From: Ktedonobacter sp.
GTDB taxonomy: Bacteria > Chloroflexota > Ktedonobacteria > Ktedonobacterales > Ktedonobacteraceae
Reading direction: 5' to 3'
Assembly (NCBI GenBank): GCA_003450555.1
Contig: DMFQ01000388.1
Coordinates: 1 to 12,052, forward strand
DNA length: 12,052 nt
The notes under the pieces were generated by a model that made no database searches, was not told where the DNA came from, and worked only from the letters and a program-made list of their open reading frames with translations. A program made the position numbers and the translations under genes. This document shows, piece after piece, positions 6,418 through 12,052 of the stretch (its first letter is position 1; each line of letters starts with the position of its first letter).

Positions 6418-6505
6418 TGACATCATTGACATCTTACAACTATTTACAAGACCTTACACTGGTAGATAGCAACGTAGCTCTCCACCAGCATATACAGTGA
6501 CATCA
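6418..6505 (+). promoter_or_regulatory. Three TGACATC repeats upstream of proline dehydrogenase
   Basis: TGACATCA occurs at 6418-6425 and 6498-6505, and TGACATCT at 6427-6434, all on the same strand within the 134 bp between the coiled-coil gene and proline dehydrogenase. A perfect TTGACA (6426-6431) overlaps the middle copy but has no -10 at normal spacing. The repeats may be regulator binding sites; the promoter of this operon is not clear. Confidence 0.35.
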
Positions 6506-6522
6506 GGCAGAAGGGAAAAACA

Positions 6523-7440
6523 ATGTCTGTTATTCTCAGAGATACACTGTTGTATCTGGCTCAAAATGACAATTTACGTAACTTCGTCGTTACCAACCGG
6601 ATGACGCGCGGTGTTTCCCGTCGCTTTGTCGCGGGGGAAGCGCTGGATGAGGCCGTACAGGCTACGCGCGTGCTGAATCAGAGAGGTATGCACGTTTCTC
6701 TTGACCATCTTGGCGAAAACGTTTCCGATGCCCAGGAGGCCGTATCATCCACACAGGATTTCATCACGGCACTTGATAGTATCAAGCAGACCGGTATCGA
6801 TGCAAATATCTCCATCAAACTTACCGCTTTGGGTCTGGATAGTTCCCAGCAACTTTGTGAAGAGAATGTCTGCCGACTCCTCGAGCACGCTCAGAAATAC
6901 TCGATCTTCGTGCGTATCGACATGGAAGGTTCGGCCTACACAGAGCAGACGGTCGATATTGTGCTGCGTATGCACCAGCAGTTTGAGCATGTAGGTACAG
7001 TGATACAGTCCTGCCTGTATAGAAGTAAGAAGGACGTGGAGCAACTTATCGCTCAGGGTGTGCGGGTGAGGCTGGTGAAAGGCGCATATAAAGAGCCAAA
7101 GACCATCGCCATGCAAGAGAAGAGTGAGGTCGATCACAACTATGTGCAATTGATGATGATGCTGCTCGCGCGAGGGAATTATCCCGCGATAGCCACCCAT
7201 GACGAAGCCATTATCAATGCAACCTGTAAATATGCGCGCGATCATGGCATCAGTAAGGAAGCCTTTGAATTCCAAATGCTGTATGGTATCCGGCGCGACC
7301 TGCAAGAAAAACTGGTGGGACAAGGGTACAATATGCGCATTTATGTGCCCTATGGTTCGCAATGGTACCCCTATCTCATGCGGCGCATGGCGGAACGGCC
7401 TGCGAACCTGATGTTTGTGATGAGCAACGCGCTGCGCTAA
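6523..7440 (+). CDS. Proline dehydrogenase (FAD-dependent, monofunctional)
   Basis: The predicted protein has 305 residues, the size of stand-alone bacterial proline dehydrogenases rather than bifunctional PutA. The enzyme oxidises L-proline to delta-1-pyrroline-5-carboxylate, passing electrons through FAD to quinones at the inner face of the membrane. Family motifs are in order: SIKLTALGLD, RIDMEGS, the strand IQSCLYR, RLVKGAYKE with Lys186, ATHDE, FEFQMLYG, and YLMRRMAERPAN. In the last motif Arg287 and Arg288 should bind the proline carboxylate. The start is supported by AAGGGA at 6511-6516, 6 nt upstream. It heads a likely operon with the NlpC/P60 gene 36 bp downstream. No pyrroline-5-carboxylate dehydrogenase is visible in the window, so the second step must be encoded elsewhere. 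Confidence 0.96.
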   Translation: MSVILRDTLLYLAQNDNLRNFVVTNRMTRGVSRRFVAGEALDEAVQATRVLNQRGMHVSLDHLGENVSDAQEAVSSTQDFITALDSIKQTGIDANISIKLTALGLDSSQQLCEENVCRLLEHAQKYSIFVRIDMEGSAYTEQTVDIVLRMHQQFEHVGTVIQSCLYRSKKDVEQLIAQGVRVRLVKGAYKEPKTIAMQEKSEVDHNYVQLMMMLLARGNYPAIATHDEAIINATCKYARDHGISKEAFEFQMLYGIRRDLQEKLVGQGYNMRIYVPYGSQWYPYLMRRMAERPANLMFVMSNALR

Positions 7441-7476
7441 GGATCATCTCTCTACAATCTCTTTAAGGAAAAGCTT

Positions 7477-8325
7477 ATGACTACGACAATGACATCTTTT
7501 GCAATAGCGGTAGGTGTGGCGGATATCCGCCGTTACCCGGACGCCTCCTCTGAACTGGTCACCCAGGCACTGATGAATGTGCCTGCGACTGCTGGCGAAA
7601 TTAACGGCGAGTGGACGCATGTCACACTTTCAGACTACACAGGCTGGATTCGCACAGACCAGTTGGATGAGCCGGTCAGCAAAGGATATTGTAAAGTCGG
7701 TGAGAACTGTAGTACTCCCTTGCAGTTGATGGCCGTTATCAACAAGCCCCGCACTACCCTCTTGCCGGATGCAGAAGACAACAACGCGCCTGGAACACTC
7801 TATCTCTCGACAGCGTTACCCGCGCTGAATACGGCTGAGCCAGAGCGTGTGCAGGTGGTACTGCCGGGTGAGCGCAGCGGTTGGCTCATACGAGACGATA
7901 TTGTAATGCGCAAGGGTGAGGAAGTGTATCCACGCGCAGCGACCGAGGTCATTACAGATCACGCCCGCGCTTTTCTTGGACGACCCTATCTCTGGGGAGG
8001 AACAAGCTGGGAGGGCATTGATTGCAGCGGCCTGGTGCAGCTGTGCTATCGCATGGGGGGCTACATCATTCCGCGCGATGCTGATCAGCAGCACGATGTT
8101 TTGTCCTATCGTGTCGCTCGAGCTGACATGCAAGAGGGCGACCTGATCTTCTTTGGCAGCCAGGAGATAACCCACGTTGCCATGGCGCTCAACCATAAAG
8201 AGTATATCCATGCCGAGGGGCAGAATTATAATTATGTGGTCATCAATAGCTTTGACCCGACGGACTCTCATTACTACCCGCGCTTAGACCAGATTGTCTG
8301 GGGCATCAAACGAGTGGCGGTTTAG
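7477..8325 (+). CDS. NlpC/P60 (C40) peptidase with N-terminal SH3-like domains, YkfC-like
   Basis: The predicted protein has 282 residues. Two SH3-like domains (about 5-60, ending GEWTHVTLSDYTGWI, and about 70-145, including GWLIRDDIV) precede an NlpC/P60 domain (about 155-280). The catalytic set is Cys183 (IDCSGLVQ), His233 (ITHVAM) and His245 (YIHAEG); the 12-residue gap between the two His matches YkfC-type enzymes as I remember them. YkfC enzymes cut the gamma-D-Glu-diamino acid bond of muropeptides released from the wall. GRPYLWGGTSWEGIDCSG is the typical active-site lead. No signal peptide is visible: the N-terminus goes straight into the first SH3 domain, consistent with intracellular recycling. 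AAGGAA (7465-7470) supports the start. Its stop directly abuts the next start codon, so the two are translationally coupled. Confidence 0.92.
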   Translation: MTTTMTSFAIAVGVADIRRYPDASSELVTQALMNVPATAGEINGEWTHVTLSDYTGWIRTDQLDEPVSKGYCKVGENCSTPLQLMAVINKPRTTLLPDAEDNNAPGTLYLSTALPALNTAEPERVQVVLPGERSGWLIRDDIVMRKGEEVYPRAATEVITDHARAFLGRPYLWGGTSWEGIDCSGLVQLCYRMGGYIIPRDADQQHDVLSYRVARADMQEGDLIFFGSQEITHVAMALNHKEYIHAEGQNYNYVVINSFDPTDSHYYPRLDQIVWGIKRVAV

Positions 8326-9117
8326 ATGCAAGCGAGCATAGAGCAGGAACTCTCGACGCTGGGAGGACATGTTGCCTGTGTCGTGATTCGTATGACGGAC
8401 GAAGTTCCGCAAGAGTTAGTCTCCATTAACGCGGATCACGTTTTTCCTGCTGCCAGCCTGGCGAAAGTCCCCTTACTCATAGAAGTGGCTCGCCAGGTTG
8501 AATTTGGCATGCTCTGCTGGGAGACCCGTTACCGGGTCTGGGAGGGCGCGCGCGTTGCCAGTGATGGCGTGATAGCAGACCTTTCAGCGGACCTGCAGCC
8601 CACGGTACAGGACCTGGCACACCTTATGATCGCTATTAGCGATAATACCGCCTCGAATATGCTCCTCGACATTGTGGGGATGGATGCAGTAAATGCGACC
8701 ATGAGCAACCTGGGACTGACCGACACGCGGATAGAGCGCCGTTTCATCGATTTTGAGGCGCGCAAAGCCGGATACGATAACTGGACTACAGCGGCTGATA
8801 TGGCCCTGCTCTACTCGTTCTTCTTTACAGAGCTCCTCCCTGGCAAAAAGAAAATGTTGAAGATGTTGCTGCGCCAGAACGACTATACGATCCTGCCTGC
8901 CTACTGGGGGGAGAAGACTCCTTTCGCCCACAAAACGGGTGGACTGGCAGGTATCATTCATGACGCGGGAATCCTCTATGCGCCTACGCACCCGGAGACG
9001 CCCCTCATCATTGTCATCATGACTTCAGAACAGGTTGATGAGCCACTGACACGCTACACGCTTGCACGTGTGGGCAGAATTATTTATCTCGGTGAACAGA
9101 GCGTCAGTCCTCGTTGA
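8326..9117 (+). CDS. Serine hydrolase of the class A beta-lactamase / Beta-lactamase2 fold, probably not a true beta-lactamase
   Basis: The predicted protein has 263 residues. The three hallmark motifs of the serine penicillin-recognising fold are present in order: S44-x-x-K47 (ASLAKVPL), SDN at 105-107, and K203-T-G-G (HKTGG). The omega-loop region (about 140-155: DFEARKAGYDN, then WTTAADMALL) is shorter than in class A enzymes. It contains Glu144 but no E-x-x-x-N pair, so efficient deacylation of beta-lactams is doubtful. A peptidase or esterase acting on peptidoglycan fragments is more likely. No signal peptide is visible, whereas classical beta-lactamases are exported. ATG 8326 follows the NlpC/P60 stop with no gap, suggesting coupled translation and a shared pathway. 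AGCGTCAGTCCTCGTTGA ends the gene. Confidence 0.88.
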   Translation: MQASIEQELSTLGGHVACVVIRMTDEVPQELVSINADHVFPAASLAKVPLLIEVARQVEFGMLCWETRYRVWEGARVASDGVIADLSADLQPTVQDLAHLMIAISDNTASNMLLDIVGMDAVNATMSNLGLTDTRIERRFIDFEARKAGYDNWTTAADMALLYSFFFTELLPGKKKMLKMLLRQNDYTILPAYWGEKTPFAHKTGGLAGIIHDAGILYAPTHPETPLIIVIMTSEQVDEPLTRYTLARVGRIIYLGEQSVSPR

Positions 9118-9191
9118 GCTGATCGACAGATTTCATCAAAAATAGTCAGCACTACCCCTGTGACTTTTTTAAATGCTGCCGTCTTATATGT

Positions 9192-9208
9192 ACTATCACT
9201 GAGATAGT
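9192..9208. promoter_or_regulatory. Inverted repeat in the intergenic region upstream of the 49-residue gene
   Basis: ACTATC (9192-9197) and GATAGT (9203-9208) flank a 5-nt loop, extendable by two wobble pairs. No T-tract follows, so it is not an obvious terminator; it might be an operator. The rest of 9118-9312 shows nothing I can name. Confidence 0.25.
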
Positions 9209-9312
9209 GTGAATAAGATTCCGACTGTCAACATAGGTCTCTAGATATGCTGTTATGGTAATTAATTGACCCATTTTATTCCTAACGCGCGTCCTAGAGA
9301 AAACAGTGATAC

Positions 9313-9349
9313 TACAATCTTTGTTCACATTTGCGAGACTTGAAAGGAG
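9313..9349 (+). promoter_or_regulatory. Candidate -10 and strong ribosome binding site for the 49-residue gene
   Basis: TACAAT (9313-9318) is a plausible -10 element; the -35 (CGTCCT, 9290-9295) is weak. AAAGGAG at 9343-9349, 6 nt before ATG 9356, is among the best ribosome binding sites in the window. Confidence 0.45.
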
Positions 9350-9355
9350 TACAGC

Positions 9356-9505
9356 ATGCAAAATTTTGGCCAAGCCATAAAAGCCAAGAACGAAACCGAT
9401 AAAGTCCTCGATAACCTGGAAGGGGAGCTTGAAAAGCGTATGGGGAATGTTGGTGGTATGCTGGGAGGTCTATTCGGCGGCCATAAAGACAATCAGGGCA
9501 ATTAA
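9356..9505 (+). CDS. Small protein of 49 residues with Gly-rich C-terminus
   Basis: ATG 9356 to TAA 9503-9505 gives 49 residues. The N-terminal 30 are charged and amphipathic (MQNFGQAIKAKNETDKVLDN, then LEGELEKRMGN), likely one helix. The C-terminus is glycine-rich and hydrophobic (GGMLGGLFGG), followed by a polar tail. There is no Cys and no clear membrane helix, though GGMLGGLFGG might associate with membranes or other helices. The strong AAAGGAG site 6 nt upstream, natural codon use and conserved-looking amphipathicity argue it is real. It lies 85 bp before the carbonic-anhydrase-like gene and may be co-transcribed with it. I do not recognise a family. Confidence 0.65.
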   Translation: MQNFGQAIKAKNETDKVLDNLEGELEKRMGNVGGMLGGLFGGHKDNQGN

Positions 9506-9561
9506 GCTATGCCCTTCGCATGGATGCGTACCTATTAAGAAGAATGGAATGTTGCTGCGAT

Positions 9562-9567
9562 TATAAT
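9562..9567 (+). promoter_or_regulatory. Possible -10 element for the carbonic-anhydrase-like gene
   Basis: A perfect TATAAT lies 23 bp upstream of ATG 9591, without a recognisable -35. It would leave a leader of only about 17 nt. A CGCAT-GG-ATGCG palindrome at 9517-9528 lies just upstream and could be a protein site. Confidence 0.3.
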
Positions 9568-9590
9568 AAGAAAAGATTGAGAAGAAAATC

Positions 9591-10115
9591 ATGCCAGTTT
9601 ACCCTTATAAAGGTGTTTGGCCGACCATAGGCGAAGATGTCTTTGTCGCTCCTGGCGCAATGATCATCGGCAATGTCACGATACATGAGGGAGCAAGCAT
9701 CTGGTACAACGCTGTTGTACGAGCGGATAGCGCCCCTATCGTCATCGGTCGCCGTACCAATATTCAGGATAATTGTACGCTCCATGTCGATGCTGACGCG
9801 CCCCTGACTATTGGTGAGGAGTGTACCATCGGACACGGCGCAGTTGTTCACGGGGCAACGCTGGGCGATCGAGTGCTGGTGGCGATGAATGCCGTGGTAT
9901 TATCTCACGCGCATGTCGACTCTGAAACCATCATTGGGGCCTGTGCATTAGTGGGGGAGCACAAGGTCATTCCTGGCGGCGTGCTTACTGTAGGGGTACC
10001 AGCGAAGGTGATGCGTGACCTGACAGAGGCGGAAAAGCTCCATTTACTGACGAGCGCTTCTGATTACTGCCAACGGGCTTTAGAACATAAAGAATCGCTG
10101 CGAGGAGTTGAATAG
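9591..10115 (+). CDS. Gamma carbonic anhydrase family protein (left-handed beta-helix)
   Basis: The predicted protein has 174 residues, typical of bacterial YrdA/PaaY/CaiE-like proteins. Hexapeptide repeats form the left-handed beta-helix (PTIGEDVFVAPGAMIIGNVTI onward), then a C-terminal helix (LTEAEKLHLL). The metal-site residues of the Cam family are recognisable: Arg44 and Asp46 (VVRAD), Gln59, His65 (TLHVD), His82 and His87 (IGHGAVVHG). The trimer would bind Zn or Fe between subunits; members either hydrate CO2 or act on small thioesters, and many are untested. The proton-shuttle acidic loop of Cam is absent, as in most short members. The Shine-Dalgarno is weak (GAGAAG). The gene ends 6 bp before the convergent kinase gene, so the two transcripts probably overlap. 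Confidence 0.93.
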   Translation: MPVYPYKGVWPTIGEDVFVAPGAMIIGNVTIHEGASIWYNAVVRADSAPIVIGRRTNIQDNCTLHVDADAPLTIGEECTIGHGAVVHGATLGDRVLVAMNAVVLSHAHVDSETIIGACALVGEHKVIPGGVLTVGVPAKVMRDLTEAEKLHLLTSASDYCQRALEHKESLRGVE

Positions 10116-10121
10116 TAGAGC

Positions 10122-12052
10122 TTAACTCGCTGCCGTTGCCGAAGGCAGCGAAAAGTAGAACGTGCTGCCTTGTCCAGTCCTACTTTCTAACCACATACGA
10201 CCTCCATGCCGGATCACAATTTCGTGAGCGATGTAGAGACCAAGCCCGAGTCCTTCAATACCTGTATTGGCGTTCGCGTGGACACGATAGAAACGCTCAA
10301 AAATATGTCTCTGTTGTTCTTCGCTGATGCCACGACCTTCGTCTCGTACAGCGATAGTCACTTCATGCTTAGTGCGCTCAACCCTCACCTCGATCGGCTT
10401 GTCCGCTTCACTATATTTGATGGCGTTGCTGATCAAGTTGTTCAATACCTGTTCCAGTCGACCTTCATCGCAATTGCCGATGATCTCTTCCTCTTGCGTG
10501 ACGAGAGTGATCTCGCGATTGGAATCGGAATACTGCTCAAGTACGCGCCGCACCAGTTTGACAAGATTGACGTTTTCCATGTGCTTCAGTTCGAGTTGTT
10601 CACTGCGTATCCGTGTAATATCCATCATCTCCTCGATCAAATGATTTAACCGTCGAGACTGGTGAACGATCATATCAAGGAGGTGCATCTCCTGGGTGAA
10701 GTCTGACCTGGGCGTTTCAACGCTTTCCTTGCGTTTCAGATTGCGCTGGAGGAGTTCAGAATGTCCCATAATGGAGGTGAGCGGAGTGCGCAGTTCATGG
10801 CTAGCGAGTGACAAGAAATCGTCCTTGATGCGATTCAATTGAATCAGTTCCTGGCGAGCCTGCACCTGTTTCGTAATATCAATAGCAGAGACGACGATAA
10901 AACGGATGTTGTCTTCTTTTTCACTCGCGTAGATAGGAATAAGGCTGTAGTCCCAAACGCTTTCTTGCTTGTCTGCTGAAGTCCCTGAGTGAACTTCTGG
11001 CAGGTGAACCGATTCGCGAGCCTCTAACGCTGTCTGCCAGAGTCTATCTGCCTCACCCGTCAACGAGTTGATAGTCATGTCGTGCCATTTCTTGCCGTTA
11101 AGCTCACTACGATCCATATCGTGGGTACTTGTAACCATGTCGAGGTAACGGGAGCTAGCTATAATCAATTCGGCTGTCTGAGCATCGTAGAGAGCGAAGG
11201 CTGCCATGTCGCTGTGATCGAAAATCAGCCTGAGCTTTTCACGTTCCTCCACGATTTCTTTCATGCGCTGTTCAGTTTCATCCACAGCGTAAATGATCAC
11301 GCCCGATATTCTGCCGTTGGCATCGTGAGAAGGGACAAGAGTATAGACAAAATAATTCTCTTTAATCTCCTCGTTGGTATTTGGCAAACTGGTGCGTATC
11401 CTGGATGTCGTACGCGTAATACCGTGTTCATAGACCTCGTGGGCTGTGCGTACAATGGGGATGCCTTCCTCCCAGAAGAGTTCGAAAGTAATAGCTGCCT
11501 CATCCAGATCGGTGGCAAAGATTTTGATGTTCCACGCGGAGAACTCTTCACCCAGCATCTCTGCGATTAGCAACGCCAGTGAATAGGGTTCCTCACCTGT
11601 CGCACATCCAGCCGTCCAGAAGCGCAGGGTGTGGTCTCGCTCGCGTGCCTTTGTTATCAGATCGGGGAGAATATCCTTTTTCAAGTAGGAGAAGGCTTCG
11701 GGATCGCGAAAGAACTGCGTGACGTTAATAAGAAACGCTTTGACCAGCTCGCCAACTTCTACTGGATAGGTCTTCAGGTATTCCAGGTAGTCACGCATTG
11801 ATCGGTTGTGAGTCACGGTCATGCGCCGACCAATGCGGCGCAGGATAGTCGAGGATTTGTAGGGACGAAAATCAATGCTTGCCTGGTGACTGACCTGTTC
11901 GAGGATACTGCGCAGCACGTCCTCCGTCTTCTCTTCAGGCTGTCGCAGGTTTACCCCGTTCAGGAGATCGTAGAGCAGCGGCCCAATCTGTTCGATTTCC
12001 ACCTTGAAGTCTATCACCGTGGGGGGAGAGCCAACGGCATTGAGGGATAGCG
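10122..12052 (-). CDS. Sensor histidine kinase with truncated CheR domain and PAS domains, 5' end outside window
   Basis: The minus-strand frame is open to the window edge. The GTG at 12017 (used as residue 1 here) is preceded by 11 in-frame codons without a stop, and the sequence there (NAVGSPPTVIDFKVEIEQIG) may be the end of a CheB methylesterase domain, so the gene is likely a CheB/CheR/PAS/kinase fusion. CheR: N-terminal helical part about 33-100, then the SAM-binding motif AGCATGEEPYSLA (136-148) and IFATDLDEAAITF (166-178). After residue 178 the CheR domain stops and a PAS-like second half (about 179-250, ending AVDETEQ) begins. A further PAS spans about 257-385. HisKA carries His407 (SHELRTP), the HATPase N box is LNNLISNAIKY (525-535), G1 is DEGRGI (559-564) and G2 is GLGLGL (589-594). 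There is no membrane helix in the visible part, so the sensor is cytoplasmic. No response regulator is visible in the window. Confidence 0.9.
   Translation of the reverse strand, partial: LSLNAVGSPPTVIDFKVEIEQIGPLLYDLLNGVNLRQPEEKTEDVLRSILEQVSHQASIDFRPYKSSTILRRIGRRMTVTHNRSMRDYLEYLKTYPVEVGELVKAFLINVTQFFRDPEAFSYLKKDILPDLITKARERDHTLRFWTAGCATGEEPYSLALLIAEMLGEEFSAWNIKIFATDLDEAAITFELFWEEGIPIVRTAHEVYEHGITRTTSRIRTSLPNTNEEIKENYFVYTLVPSHDANGRISGVIIYAVDETEQRMKEIVEEREKLRLIFDHSDMAAFALYDAQTAELIIASSRYLDMVTSTHDMDRSELNGKKWHDMTINSLTGEADRLWQTALEARESVHLPEVHSGTSADKQESVWDYSLIPIYASEKEDNIRFIVVSAIDITKQVQARQELIQLNRIKDDFLSLASHELRTPLTSIMGHSELLQRNLKRKESVETPRSDFTQEMHLLDMIVHQSRRLNHLIEEMMDITRIRSEQLELKHMENVNLVKLVRRVLEQYSDSNREITLVTQEEEIIGNCDEGRLEQVLNNLISNAIKYSEADKPIEVRVERTKHEVTIAVRDEGRGISEEQQRHIFERFYRVHANANTGIEGLGLGLYIAHEIVIRHGGRMWLESRTGQGSTFYFSLPSATAAS

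Noticed and set aside
6745..7362. 205-codon open frame on the minus strand
   Set aside because: It lies entirely within the proline dehydrogenase gene, shows no domain, is rich in His, Ile and Leu without pattern, and is a frame shadow.
9152..9373. 73-codon minus-strand open frame in the intergenic region before the 49-residue gene
   Set aside because: It overlaps the promoter, ribosome binding site and start of the 49-residue gene and has no good start signal or recognisable composition.
10128..10150. 7-bp stem (CGCTGCC/GGCAGCG) as terminator between the carbonic anhydrase and kinase genes
   Set aside because: It lies within the last kinase codons and has no T-tract on either strand after the stem.
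10206..10649. 147-codon and neighbouring plus-strand open frames under the kinase
   Set aside because: They oppose the clearly conserved HATPase and HisKA regions, have no ribosome binding site and no recognisable content.

Overview
The window looks like a chromosomal segment of a Ktedonobacteria-like member of the Chloroflexota. This is an inference from protein style: two proteins with an N-terminal zinc ribbon, one membrane helix and an exported C-terminal part; a dienelactone hydrolase starting MCYDD; a heptad-repeat coiled-coil protein; and a CheR/PAS/histidine-kinase fusion. No rRNA or tRNA is present to confirm it. Base composition is about 50% GC, and I saw no insertion sequence, integrase or CRISPR.

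Layout. Bases 2-376 are the 3' end of an exported repeat protein. Bases 516-3023 (+) encode an 835-residue zinc-ribbon/transmembrane/BACON-like repeat surface protein. Bases 3186-3491 (+) encode a small 2Fe-2S ferredoxin read from a TTG start, preceded by a clear sigma-70 promoter and a leader hairpin. A near-perfect 20-bp inverted repeat (3515-3557) is a bidirectional terminator between it and a convergent zinc-ribbon membrane protein (3583-4512, -). A 264-bp divergent intergenic region then leads to a dienelactone hydrolase (4777-5553) and a 76-residue unknown protein (5595-5825). A promoter with a consensus -10 (5934-5962) drives a 121-residue coiled-coil protein with 21-bp tandem repeats (6023-6388).

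Bases 6523-9117 look like one operon: proline dehydrogenase, an NlpC/P60 peptidase with SH3-like domains, and a beta-lactamase-fold serine hydrolase whose start codon directly abuts the previous stop. Neither cell-wall-type enzyme has a recognisable signal peptide, which suggests intracellular muropeptide recycling alongside proline catabolism. A 49-residue gene with a strong ribosome binding site (9356-9505) and a gamma-carbonic-anhydrase-like protein (9591-10115) follow.

Convergent to these, running off the right edge, is a sensor kinase (10122 to beyond 12052, -). Its CheR methyltransferase domain breaks off after the SAM-binding region and continues in frame into what looks like the second half of a PAS domain.

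The points most worth checking are the CheR/PAS junction, the ferredoxin with Asp in place of a conserved cluster Cys, the 49-residue gene, and the signal-less peptidase/hydrolase pair. I did not find convincing evidence of a wholly new multi-gene system.
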